Positions 7,267 through 15,452 of a stretch of DNA of 64,000 nt are shown piece after piece. A model generated the notes under the pieces. The model saw only the letters and a list, made by a program, of their open reading frames with translations, did not search any database and had not been told where the DNA came from. Within the stretch, counting starts at the first letter, position 1. Each line of letters opens with the position of its first letter. Made by a program: the position numbers and the translations under genes. The DNA is taken from contig NZ_AP023262.1 of assembly GCF_016756615.1 (NCBI RefSeq), positions 3,907,501-3,971,500 of the forward strand, read 5' to 3'. The stretch comes from Mesorhizobium sp. L-8-3 (GTDB lineage: Bacteria; Pseudomonadota; Alphaproteobacteria; Rhizobiales; Rhizobiaceae).

Positions 7267-9726
7267 ATGAACAAAGTCGATTATCTGTTGAATGAGAGCC
7301 TTGCGGCGGCGCCGGCTCGGGACGATGACAAGTTCATCGATCTGGAAAGGCTGCTGGCTGTCGCCATCCGTCAAGCCAGGGTGGTCGCGATCTGCGCGGG
7401 CATCGGCGTCATGCTGGGCATCATCTATCTGCAGACCACGCCGCCGATGTACACGGCCTCGGCACGCATCCTGCTCGACGAGGGTCTGAACAAGATCGTC
7501 GACGAGGTGTCGGCGACGCCGATCAACATGCAAACGGATGCCGCGATCCTCAGCCAGATCGAAATCCTGAAGTCGACCCGGCTGGCTCTGGTCGTCGTCG
7601 ACAAGGAGAGGCTGACGGCAAACGAGCAGTTCATGTCGCCGCCGCCCTCGCTCGCCGGACGGATCGTCGGTACGATCCGCTCGTTGCTGGCCGTGTTCCG
7701 CCCGAGCGATCCGGTCGGGGAAGGCGGACAACCCAGCCAGCCTGCAACCGACGGCAAGCGCGACTACGCCGCGCAACTGCTGCAGCGCAATCTCTGGGTC
7801 GAGCGCGCCGGCCGCAGTTACGTCATCAATCTTTCCTACCGGTCCAACGATCCCGAACTGGCGCGGCGTATCACGCAGGCCTATGCCGATGCCTATCTTT
7901 CCGACCAGCTCGACGCGAACTTCGATGCAACGGAACGTACCACGCTGTGGCTGAAGGGCAGGCTCGACGAACTCGAGACCAACTCCAAGGCGGCGGCTTT
8001 GGCCGCCGAGCGCTTCAGGGCGGAGAACGGTCTCACCGCGACGCGCGGCGAGTTGATCTCGGAACAGCAGCTCTCCGACCTCAACGGGCAGCTTATCATC
8101 GCCCAGGCCGACACCGCTCGCGCTCTGGCGAAATACCAGCAATACCAGGCCATCACCGAAAGCGGGCCCGAGGAGGCGGTCGAGAACGCGGCGATCTCCT
8201 CCGACCAGCCCGGCGATTCGGTCATCGGCAAGCTGAAGACACGCTACCTCCAGGTGACGAAGCGCGAGCGCGAGATCACCGCGAATTTCGGCGCGGACCA
8301 CCAGCAGGCCGTGGCGCTGCGAAGGGAGCAGCAGGACATCTCCCGGCAGATGTTCCGGGAACTGGAGCAGCTCGCCTCCAGCTTTCGCAACGACTATGAG
8401 GTTGCCCGTTCGCGAGAGATGTCGTTGCGCGAAAATGTCGATCAGCTCACCGGCAAGACCAGTTCGGCAAGCCAGTCGATGGTGCAGTTGCGGGAGCTCG
8501 AGCAGAAGGCGGCGGCGCTCAGCACGCTCTACCAGAACTTCCTGGCGCGCTATCAGGAGGCTGCGCAGCAGCAATCCTTCCCGATCACCAAGGTGCGGGT
8601 GATCTCGGAGCCCGGCTTCCCGCGGTCGCCGTCGAGCCCGCGAACATCGATCGTGCTGGCCCTGTCCATGGTCCTGGGGATCATGATGGGTGGCGTGTTC
8701 GGCGCGCTCAACGAGTTCAGGGAGCGCTTCTTCCGCCTGGGCGACGACGTCCGGAGCGAACTCGGCATCAAGTTCCTCGGTTATCTGCCTGTCCTCGGCG
8801 GCGGGCGGCGCGGCAAGGAGGCAGAAGAACAGGACGACGACGAGACGGTCGAAGACGACGGCCAGGGCAGGATCTTTACCGGGCGACGCCGCGCGGTGAT
8901 CGATTCGCCGGCTTCGGCCTTCGCCGAGACGCTGCGCAGCGCCAAGATCGCCGGCGACGTCGTCCTCCAGGGCGCGGGCTGCAAGGTCATCGCCGTGGTG
9001 TCGGTGCTGCCCGGCGAGGGCAAGTCGACGGTGGCGGCGAATTTCGCGGGCCTGCTCGCGGCCAATGGATCAAGGACCCTGCTGGTCGACGGGGATCTGC
9101 GCAATCCGAGCTTGAGCCGCGGGCTGCCGAGCCTGCCGCAATACGGGCTGGTGGACGCCATCCTCGGCCGATACACTTGGCAGTCACTCCTGAAGATCGA
9201 CCCCGACACCAAGCTGGCAATGATGCCGGCGGTGGTCCACAGCCAGTTCGCCCACACGAGCGAACTGTTGGCCTCGAAAGGCATGAAGGCCTTCATACAG
9301 AGCGCCCAGAGGATCTTCGACTATATTGTCGTGGACCTGCCGCCGCTTGGTCCGGTGGTCGATGCCAAGGCGTTCGAGCCGCTGGCGGACGGCTTCATCG
9401 TGGTGGCCGAATGGGGCGCCACGCCGCGCGCGCTGGTGCGCACGACGCTGCAGGCCGAGCCGCAGATCGGCGCCAAGACGCTTGGCCTGATCCTCAACAA
9501 GGCCGATTACCGGAAGCTCTCGAAATACGGCTCCTTCGGAAGTTCCGAACGCTTCCTCGACCGCTATTCGAGCTACTATCTCGACCAGCCCAAGCCGACG
9601 AAGGCGGCTTTCAAAAAGTTGTTGCAGGGCGCGGCCGTGGTCCTGCGCAAGCTCGGCTCGATGGGGCTGAGTGCCTTCAGGAAGAGAGCGGAACGCCACG
9701 GTTCCGATCTGCACGCATCGGACTGA
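7267..9726 (+). CDS. exoP: Wzc-type polysaccharide co-polymerase and tyrosine autokinase ExoP
   Basis: The 819-residue inner-membrane protein controls exopolysaccharide chain length. It has a Wzz-type periplasmic domain between two membrane segments (about residues 39-56 and 461-481), with long coiled-coil stretches between them. The cytoplasmic BY-kinase domain has Walker A GEGKST near 583-588, Walker A' LLVDGD near 605 and Walker B YIVVDLPP near 687. A C-terminal tyrosine-containing stretch (RYSSYY, about 766-771) is the expected autophosphorylation cluster. The length and domain order match ExoP of S. meliloti. It is the last recognisable exo gene in this block, with rfbC following after 194 bp. 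Confidence 0.9.
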   Translation: MNKVDYLLNESLAAAPARDDDKFIDLERLLAVAIRQARVVAICAGIGVMLGIIYLQTTPPMYTASARILLDEGLNKIVDEVSATPINMQTDAAILSQIEILKSTRLALVVVDKERLTANEQFMSPPPSLAGRIVGTIRSLLAVFRPSDPVGEGGQPSQPATDGKRDYAAQLLQRNLWVERAGRSYVINLSYRSNDPELARRITQAYADAYLSDQLDANFDATERTTLWLKGRLDELETNSKAAALAAERFRAENGLTATRGELISEQQLSDLNGQLIIAQADTARALAKYQQYQAITESGPEEAVENAAISSDQPGDSVIGKLKTRYLQVTKREREITANFGADHQQAVALRREQQDISRQMFRELEQLASSFRNDYEVARSREMSLRENVDQLTGKTSSASQSMVQLRELEQKAAALSTLYQNFLARYQEAAQQQSFPITKVRVISEPGFPRSPSSPRTSIVLALSMVLGIMMGGVFGALNEFRERFFRLGDDVRSELGIKFLGYLPVLGGGRRGKEAEEQDDDETVEDDGQGRIFTGRRRAVIDSPASAFAETLRSAKIAGDVVLQGAGCKVIAVVSVLPGEGKSTVAANFAGLLAANGSRTLLVDGDLRNPSLSRGLPSLPQYGLVDAILGRYTWQSLLKIDPDTKLAMMPAVVHSQFAHTSELLASKGMKAFIQSAQRIFDYIVVDLPPLGPVVDAKAFEPLADGFIVVAEWGATPRALVRTTLQAEPQIGAKTLGLILNKADYRKLSKYGSFGSSERFLDRYSSYYLDQPKPTKAAFKKLLQGAAVVLRKLGSMGLSAFRKRAERHGSDLHASD

Positions 9727-9920
9727 CCGGTCGCGGCCGTGAGAAGGCTGCCGTTGGCGGCTTCGTTCCAAGGGCGACACCTCATACCGGCATGTCCTAT
9801 CCTTTTGGATGTAGTCCGGCCTATTCCTCGCCGTCGCGGAATTTCGATATCATGGTTCCCCTGAACGGCCTCGCTCGGAACGATCGGCCGTTTCGGGCCA
9901 GAGGAGCGGGAGACGGACCG

Positions 9921-10490
9921 ATGGAGATACGCCCATTGGGGCTCGACGGAGTCCTCGAGATCGTACCGCGCAAATTCGGCGACCATCGCGGCTTCTTCTC
10001 GGAGACGTTTAGCGTGCGGTCGTTCGAGCAGGCGGTGACGGAAGCCTTCGTGCAGGACAACCACTCGCTCTCGGTAGCGCCGGGGACAGTCCGCGGCTTG
10101 CATTTCCAACTGCCGCCGCGCGCCCAGGCAAAGCTCGTCCGCGTCGTGCGCGGCGCGATCTTCGATGTTGCCGTCGACATAAGGCAAGGCTCGCCGAGCT
10201 TCGGCCGCTGGGTGGGGCTGACGGTATCATCGAGGGACTGGAACCAGATCTTCGTGCCGAAAGGCTTCGCCCACGGCTTCATGACGCTCGAGCCCGACAC
10301 CGAGGTCATCTACAAGGTGACCGACTATTATTCGCCGGAGCACGACCGCTCCATCCGCTTCGACGATCCCGATATCGGCATCGACTGGCCGTTGCCCGTG
10401 TCCGACCTCCAGATCTCCGACAAGGACCGTAGCGCGCCGCGTCTGAGGGACGTCGATAACGGCTTCGTCTTTGTCGGCGAGGCGGCGTGA
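9921..10490 (+). CDS. rfbC: dTDP-4-dehydrorhamnose 3,5-epimerase
   Basis: The 189-residue RmlC-family cupin has FFSETFSVRSF, the catalytic-His segment RGLHFQLPP (His near residue 61), KLVRVVRGAIFDVAVDIR and the DYYSPEHDR region with the catalytic Tyr. It converts dTDP-4-keto-6-deoxy-glucose to its L-lyxo isomer in dTDP-L-rhamnose synthesis. ATG 9921 is preferred because GGGAG lies about eight bases upstream, although an in-frame ATG exists at 9852. Its TGA overlaps the GTG start of rfbD. No rfbA or rfbB is in the window, so the first two pathway steps must be encoded elsewhere. Confidence 0.92.
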   Translation: MEIRPLGLDGVLEIVPRKFGDHRGFFSETFSVRSFEQAVTEAFVQDNHSLSVAPGTVRGLHFQLPPRAQAKLVRVVRGAIFDVAVDIRQGSPSFGRWVGLTVSSRDWNQIFVPKGFAHGFMTLEPDTEVIYKVTDYYSPEHDRSIRFDDPDIGIDWPLPVSDLQISDKDRSAPRLRDVDNGFVFVGEAA

Positions 10491-11476
10491 CGGCGCGGGC
10501 GAAGGTGCTGGTCACCGGCAAGGCGGGGCAGATGGCGCTTGCGCTCGCTTGCCTCGAAGCGCCCGACCTCGAGATCGTGACCCTCGGACGGCCCGAACTC
10601 GACATCGCCGACCGCGCTTCCGTGGCGCGGGCCTTCGCCGCCGTCCGGCCCGTAATCGTCGTCAACACGGCTGCTTATACCGAGGTCGACAAGGCCGAGA
10701 CGGATGTCGCCACCGCTTTCGCTGTCAATCGTGACGGCGCGGCGAATGTTGCAACCGCCGCGGCGGAGCAGGGCTGCCCTGTCATCCACTTCTCGACCGA
10801 CTATGTTTTTCCCGGCGACAAGCCCGACCCCTATCGTGAGACCGACGAAACCGGCCCGGTCAGTGTCTATGGGCGTTCGAAACTGGCCGGTGAGCAGGCG
10901 GTGGCCGACGCGAATCCAGCCCATGTCATCCTGCGCACGGCCTGGGTCTACAGTCCCGATGGGCGGAACTTCCTGAAGACCATGCTGCGGCTGGCGCGGG
11001 AGCGCGACGAGATCGGTGTCGTCGGCGACCAGCACGGCACGCCGACCAGCGCTGCCTTCCTTGCGCGCGCCGTTGCCGCCGTCGTCAGACACGTCCTTGC
11101 CGATCCGGCCGGCGCGAGCTGGCGCGGCGTCTTCCATCTCGTGGCCGACGGCGCGACGGATTGGGCAGGTTTTGCCGAGGAGATATTCGCGCAATCGGCA
11201 AAACGCGGCGGCCCCTCGGCCCGTGTCCGGCGGATCACCACCGCCGACTACAAGACGGCGGCGGCGAGGCCGGCCAATTCCCGGCTGGACACCACGCGGC
11301 TGAGTGCGGTCTTCGGCATCAAGCCGCCACGCTGGCAGGACGATGTGGCCGCGTGTGTGGATGCCCTGTTGCGGCAGAACCCCTCATCCGACCGCGCCCT
11401 GGCGGGCGCGGCCACCTTCTCCCACAAGGGGAGAAGGGAACACCTCAGCAGCGTCTCGGCCAATCGCGAACGTTGA
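10487..11476 (+). CDS. rfbD: dTDP-4-dehydrorhamnose reductase, C-terminus formed by a repeat element
   Basis: The 329-residue RmlD-family short-chain dehydrogenase has an N-terminal nucleotide-binding loop (VTGKAGQMALAL), the STDYVFPG segment and an active-site YGRSK (Tyr near 128, Lys near 132). It reduces dTDP-4-keto-rhamnose to dTDP-L-rhamnose. The GTG start overlaps the rfbC stop. From about residue 298 the reading frame runs into the intergenic palindromic element at 11380, so the last 32 or so residues (NPSSDRALAG onward) are encoded by the repeat and probably lie beyond the conserved fold. Family members usually end near residue 290-300. Confidence 0.9.
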   Translation: MTARAKVLVTGKAGQMALALACLEAPDLEIVTLGRPELDIADRASVARAFAAVRPVIVVNTAAYTEVDKAETDVATAFAVNRDGAANVATAAAEQGCPVIHFSTDYVFPGDKPDPYRETDETGPVSVYGRSKLAGEQAVADANPAHVILRTAWVYSPDGRNFLKTMLRLARERDEIGVVGDQHGTPTSAAFLARAVAAVVRHVLADPAGASWRGVFHLVADGATDWAGFAEEIFAQSAKRGGPSARVRRITTADYKTAAARPANSRLDTTRLSAVFGIKPPRWQDDVAACVDALLRQNPSSDRALAGAATFSHKGRREHLSSVSANRER

Positions 11477-11561
11477 CAGCTTGCAGAGCCGGCCAAGCCA
11501 GGCTCCAACCTTCTCCCCTTGTGGGAGAAGGTGGCCGCGCGAAGCGCGGTCGGATGAGGGG
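11380..11561. repeat. Rhizobial intergenic palindromic element, copy 1
   Basis: The element begins CCCCTCATCCGACCGCG and ends CGCGGTCGGATGAGGGG, with a second internal inverted pair, ACCTTCTCCCACAAGGGGAG against its reverse complement before the right end. It closely resembles the element at 35581-35766 in both arms and in the central CGGCCAAT/GCGAACGTTG part. Such RIME-like repeats are common between genes in rhizobia. This copy lies between convergent rfbD and the TetR gene and supplies the 3' end of rfbD; it may act as a bidirectional terminator. Confidence 0.85.
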
Positions 11562-11615
11562 TAAACCCGCGCCGCACCCAAGCGCTGCGTCCGAGAAACG
11601 AAGCGCTCGCCCGCG

Positions 11616-12338
11616 TCACGCCAGGCAACCGGCCAGGATCGTCCTGGTGATGGTGTCAGCCGCCTCGGCGAAATCGGCCTTGGTCAGGCGCGACTTGTCG
11701 AGCACGGGAGCGGCGATCGCCTCGAAGTCGCCGTAGAACTGGGTCGCCGACCACAGAAGGATGAAGAAATGGCGCGGATCGATCGGCGCCATCTTGCCGC
11801 TGCGGATCCAGCCCTCCACGACCGCCGCGCGGTCGCGCGTGATCTCCTGCATGTGCTGCTTCTGCTTGCGGGTCAGGAACGTGCCGCCGCGCATCATCTC
11901 ATTGGCGAAGAAGCGGGATTCGGCCGCGTGCTGGCGTGAATAATCGAGCTTTGCCGTCACATAGGCGGTGAGCGCCTCGCGCGGCTCGCTGTCGGACCGG
12001 ATGTGCTCCAGCGCCTTGTCCCAGCCTTCGAGAACGCTCTCGATCAGCCTGGTGTAGATCTCCTCCTTGGTGGAGAAATAGTAGTAGACATTGGCCTTGG
12101 GCAGCTCCGAAGCCTCGGCGATCTCGGCGATGCGCGTGCCGTCGAAGCCCTTGCGGGAGAACAGCTCGACCGCCGCCTTCAGGATCTTCGCCTCGTTGCG
12201 CGCCCTGATGCGCTCCTCCGGGTTCTTCCTGCCTTTCGTCCCGGCGTCCGCGACCGCTGCCATTTCCGTTTCCGCTCCCCCGACCATCGTCCGGATCATG
12301 GCGCGCATGATGTCCCCGGGCGCCACGGTCGCATCCAT
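11616..12338 (-). CDS. TetR-family repressor of the RutR type
   Basis: The 240-residue regulator has a TetR helix-turn-helix at about residues 48-95 (ILKAAVELFSRKGFDGTRIA ... ANVYYYFSTKEEIYTRL). Its C-terminal part contains VEGWIRSGKMAPIDPRHFF and LLWSATQFYGDFE, very close to E. coli RutR, which senses uracil and thymine. ATG 12338 is used; an internal Met at residue 11 is possible because RutR proteins lack such a long N-terminal arm. It is transcribed divergently from the nucleoside island. The spacer holds two RutR-like operators, so it probably represses that operon and perhaps itself. Confidence 0.85.
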   Translation of the reverse strand: MDATVAPGDIMRAMIRTMVGGAETEMAAVADAGTKGRKNPEERIRARNEAKILKAAVELFSRKGFDGTRIAEIAEASELPKANVYYYFSTKEEIYTRLIESVLEGWDKALEHIRSDSEPREALTAYVTAKLDYSRQHAAESRFFANEMMRGGTFLTRKQKQHMQEITRDRAAVVEGWIRSGKMAPIDPRHFFILLWSATQFYGDFEAIAAPVLDKSRLTKADFAEAADTITRTILAGCLA

Positions 12339-12447
12339 AAAGCATGTCTCCCGAAAGTGCGTAGCGGTTTCGGGAAAAGGACATGCGTCAAATCAAGACC
12401 CTACTCCAGGCCCCGTTCCACGAGGCACGAACCGGCTATAGAAAAAC

Positions 12448-12463
12448 TTGACGTTTTGGTCAA
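12448..12463. promoter_or_regulatory. RutR-like operator 1
   Basis: TTGACGTTTTGGTCAA matches the E. coli RutR consensus TTGACCANNTGGTCAA at 12 of 14 defined positions. It lies 110 bp upstream of the TetR start and 80 bp upstream of the UNG-family gene. Binding by the adjacent RutR-like protein is inferred. Confidence 0.7.
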
Positions 12464-12481
12464 GAAAGTGATTTCAGGAAG

Positions 12482-12497
12482 TTGACACTTTGGTCAG
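12482..12497. promoter_or_regulatory. RutR-like operator 2
   Basis: TTGACACTTTGGTCAG matches the RutR consensus at 11 of 14 defined positions. Its centre is 34 bp from that of operator 1, a little over three helical turns. The first six bases are also a consensus -35 box, so binding would block RNA polymerase. Confidence 0.7.
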
Positions 12498-12511
12498 GTT
12501 TTGCCTAACCT
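12482..12511 (+). promoter_or_regulatory. Candidate promoter of the nucleoside island
   Basis: A perfect TTGACA -35 box at 12482-12487 is followed after 18 bp by a weak -10 candidate, TAACCT at 12506-12511. The first gene starts at 12543 behind a strong GGGAGGAG ribosome site. The -35 box is embedded in RutR-like operator 2, the usual arrangement for repression. Confidence 0.5.
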
Positions 12512-12542
12512 AAGGGCGTTGGAGGAGCGCGGGAGGAGAGCA

Positions 12543-13391
12543 ATGCCGGTCAAGCTGGTCGATGCGATGCGGGAGACGCTGTCGGGATGGCAGGCGGATG
12601 TCCCGCCTGCCTGGCGGCCGATGCTGGCCGACGTCGCTCTCGGCTTCGACGCGATCGATCCGGCGCTCGAGATCGAGCCATGGGAGCCGATCTTCCCGGT
12701 CCGCCGCGACAGGACATTTCCCGGCGCCCCCAAGGGTGCGCACATGCTGCGGGCCTTCGATGGCATAGAGCCGCAGGCGGTGCGCTGCGTGATCCTCGGC
12801 CAGGACCCTTATCCGGCGCCGGATTTCTCGACCGGCCGCGCCTTCGAGGTCGGCAATGTCGCGGCCTGGCGGGAGCTCGACAAGATGTTCTCGAAGAGCG
12901 TGCGGGCCTTCACCCAGCAGATCTGCGCGGCCCGATCAGGCAATCCGGCCTATGCCCGTTCCTTCGATGACTGGCCGACGACGCTGGCGGATATCGAGAA
13001 CGGGAAGATCGGGCTGGAAGCGCCTGATGAACTTGCCGACCGCTGGGTCTCGCAGGGTGTGCTGCTGCTCAACTCTTCGCTCACCCTGTCGCGCTTCAGG
13101 GTCGAGGTCGACCCGCACCAGGCGCGCGGACATCTGCCGCTATGGCGGCCGCTGATCCAGAGGGTGCTGACCCATCTGGCTGCCAGTGGACGCGCAATCG
13201 TCTTCATCGGCTTCGGCGACGCGGCGATCGACAACCTGAGGCTCGCCGGCGTTGCCGAGTCCACGGCGCCGATGGCCGCCGTGCTGCGCGAGCATCCCGC
13301 GCGCGCTGATGCCGTGCTGTCGCTGGAAAACCCGTTCCTCGTCTCGAACCGGCATCTGGAGGCGATGGGCGCCGAGCCCGTCGCGTGGTGA
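12543..13391 (+). CDS. Uracil-DNA glycosylase (family 1, UNG) homologue
   Basis: The 282-residue protein has the UNG water-activating motif as GQDPYPAPDFSTGRAF, with the catalytic Asp kept but the usual His after Tyr replaced by Pro. It also has VLLLNSSLTLSR, resembling the UNG LLLN strand, and a C-terminal HPARADA/SNRHLEAMG/PVAW region that parallels the HPSPLS leucine-loop and tail of UNG. It is longer than the roughly 230-residue E. coli enzyme. The start has GGGAGGAGAG just upstream. It is the first gene behind the RutR-like operators, so its role may relate to uracil metabolism rather than, or in addition to, DNA repair. Activity is not proven by sequence. Confidence 0.8.
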   Translation: MPVKLVDAMRETLSGWQADVPPAWRPMLADVALGFDAIDPALEIEPWEPIFPVRRDRTFPGAPKGAHMLRAFDGIEPQAVRCVILGQDPYPAPDFSTGRAFEVGNVAAWRELDKMFSKSVRAFTQQICAARSGNPAYARSFDDWPTTLADIENGKIGLEAPDELADRWVSQGVLLLNSSLTLSRFRVEVDPHQARGHLPLWRPLIQRVLTHLAASGRAIVFIGFGDAAIDNLRLAGVAESTAPMAAVLREHPARADAVLSLENPFLVSNRHLEAMGAEPVAW

Positions 13392-13395
13392 AGCA

Positions 13396-15021
13396 ATGAC
13401 GTCGGAAACCTACGACTTCATCGTCGTCGGCGCCGGCTCGGCGGGCTGCGTGCTCGCCAACCGGCTGTCGGCCGATCCGGCGAACAAGGTTCTGCTGCTG
13501 GAAGCGGGCGGCAAGGACAACAATCCGCTCTTCCGCCTGCCCATGCTGATGGGCAAGCTGTTCCAGTCAGGGATCTACAACTGGCATTATCACACCGAGC
13601 CCGAGCCGCATCTCAACGGTCGCTCGCTCTACTGGCCGCGCGGCAAGGCGCTCGGCGGATCGTCGACCATCAACGGCATGATCTATGTGCGCGGTAACCG
13701 CCACGACTACGACCGATGGGCTCAGCTCGGCCTGCCCGGCTGGTCCTATGACGAGGTGCTGCCGGCCTTCCGTCGATCCGAAGGGCACATCCAGCGCAAG
13801 GACGGCTATCACGGCTCCGAGGGCGAGCTGACCGTGTGCCGCGCCCGCAGCACCAACCCGCTGCACGACGTCTTTGCGCAGGCCGGCAGTGAGGCCGGTT
13901 ATCGGCTGAACGACGACTTCAACGGCGAGGATCAGGAAGGCTTCGGCAAGTTCGATTTCACGATCAGGAAGGGCAAGCGCTGGTCGACGTCCTACGCCTT
14001 CCTGCGTCCGGTGCTCTCCCGCCCGAACCTGACTGTCGAGACAAGAGCGCTCACGCGTCGCATCCTGATCGAGAACGGGCGTGCCGTCGGCGTCGAGTTC
14101 CAGCAGGGTGGCGCGGTGCGATCCGTGCGGGCGACCCGGGAAGTCGTGGTGTGCGCCGGAACGGTGAACTCGCCGCAACTCTTGATGCTCTCGGGCATCG
14201 GTCCGGCCGACGAGCTCGCCGGCCATGGCATCTCCACGGTCGCCGACCTGCCCGGCGTCGGCAAGAATCTCCAGGACCATGTCGACTGCGTGATGGTCTA
14301 CGAATGCACCAAGCCGGTCACGCTCTACAGCGATCTGAGGGCCGACCGGCTGATCTGGTCGATCATCGAGGGGACGCTGTTCGGGCGCGGCGTCGCAACC
14401 ACGTTTCCTTATGAGGCCGGCGCCTTCTTGAAGTCCCGGGCCGATCTGGTGGCGCCTGATATCCAGGTGCATTTCATGCCGGCGCTGGAGAAGACGGCCA
14501 ATCTTCATTTCCCCAATCCGTTCCGCAAGAAGGTGGCGGTGGAGGCCAATCACGGCTTCACGCTGCGCGTCGGTCCGGTCAATCCGGAAAGCCGGGGCGA
14601 GATCACCTTGCGCTCGGCCGACCCGTCCCAGGCGCCGAAGATCCAGGCCAATTATCTGGAGACCGAATTCGACCGCCGCACCATGATCGCGGGCATCCGC
14701 ATGACGCGCGAGGTCATCGGGCAGAAAGCCTTCGATCCCTATCGCGGCAAGGAACTGGCGCCCGGGCCGGAACGTATGAGCGACGCGGAGCTCGTCGAGT
14801 GGTTGCGGGCCACCGCCATGACCACCTTCCATCCGGTCGGCACCTGCAAGATGGGCAACGACCCGATGGCCGTCGTCGACACACGGCTCAAGGTACGCGG
14901 GGTCGAAGGCCTCAGGGTCGCCGACGCCTCCATCATGCCGATCATCTCCAGCGGCAACACCAATGCGCCTGCCATCATGATCGGCGAGCGTGCCGCCGAC
15001 TTCATCCTCGAAACCGCCTGA
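13396..15021 (+). CDS. GMC-family FAD-dependent oxidoreductase
   Basis: The 541-residue flavoprotein begins with the FAD-binding dinucleotide motif VVGAGSAGCVLANRL (about residues 10-24) and the GMC signature RGKALGGSSTINGM near residue 85-98. The catalytic His is in TFHPVGTCKMG (about residue 479), with Asn in SGNTNAPA near the C-terminus. It resembles choline and alcohol dehydrogenases of the family, which oxidise an alcohol to an aldehyde with FAD. It starts four bases after the UNG homologue and is followed closely by a NIPSNAP gene. The substrate is unknown; context suggests a nucleoside or a sugar-like alcohol. Confidence 0.88.
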   Translation: MTSETYDFIVVGAGSAGCVLANRLSADPANKVLLLEAGGKDNNPLFRLPMLMGKLFQSGIYNWHYHTEPEPHLNGRSLYWPRGKALGGSSTINGMIYVRGNRHDYDRWAQLGLPGWSYDEVLPAFRRSEGHIQRKDGYHGSEGELTVCRARSTNPLHDVFAQAGSEAGYRLNDDFNGEDQEGFGKFDFTIRKGKRWSTSYAFLRPVLSRPNLTVETRALTRRILIENGRAVGVEFQQGGAVRSVRATREVVVCAGTVNSPQLLMLSGIGPADELAGHGISTVADLPGVGKNLQDHVDCVMVYECTKPVTLYSDLRADRLIWSIIEGTLFGRGVATTFPYEAGAFLKSRADLVAPDIQVHFMPALEKTANLHFPNPFRKKVAVEANHGFTLRVGPVNPESRGEITLRSADPSQAPKIQANYLETEFDRRTMIAGIRMTREVIGQKAFDPYRGKELAPGPERMSDAELVEWLRATAMTTFHPVGTCKMGNDPMAVVDTRLKVRGVEGLRVADASIMPIISSGNTNAPAIMIGERAADFILETA

Positions 15022-15030
15022 GAGGCTCTA

Positions 15031-15351
15031 ATGATCGTCGAGCACCGCACCTATACGTTCCGCCCCGGCATGGTGCCGGCCTGGATGGCGAAATACGAGG
15101 CCGAGGGCCTACCCATCCAGAAGCGGCATCTGAACCGCTTCCTCGGACTCTACGTCTCCGAGATCGGCCGGCTGCACACCACCGTGCTGATGTGGGGCTA
15201 TGACAGCCTCGCCGATCGCGAGGCGCGACGGTCGGCCATGTATGCCGATCCCGACTGGCAGAAATTCATCGGCGAGGTCTGGGCGCTCGGCGCGATCGAG
15301 AGCCAGGACGTGATGATCATGAATCCGGCGTCTTTTTCTCCGGGCGCCTGA
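15031..15351 (+). CDS. NIPSNAP family protein
   Basis: The 106-residue protein begins MIVEHRTYTFRPGMVPAW and contains a WGYDSLADREARR segment, both typical of the small NIPSNAP dimeric alpha-beta barrel. Biochemical roles of bacterial NIPSNAP proteins are poorly known, and many sit beside catabolic enzymes. The gene lies nine bases after the GMC oxidoreductase and is followed by 101 bp before the transporter genes, so it is probably co-transcribed with both. Confidence 0.8.
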   Translation: MIVEHRTYTFRPGMVPAWMAKYEAEGLPIQKRHLNRFLGLYVSEIGRLHTTVLMWGYDSLADREARRSAMYADPDWQKFIGEVWALGAIESQDVMIMNPASFSPGA

Positions 15352-15452
15352 GCACGACAGGGAATCGGAGGACGATCGGCGGCGCTCCGGCCGCGCGATC
15401 GAGCGATGAAACGGCCGGAAATGGGACCGGCGAGAACCAAGGGAACAAAGAC

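Noticed and set aside
9864..9892. AACGGCC/GGCCGTT inverted repeat between exoP and rfbC
   Set aside because: The arms are only seven GC-rich bases with a 15-base spacer, which is easily expected by chance at this base composition.
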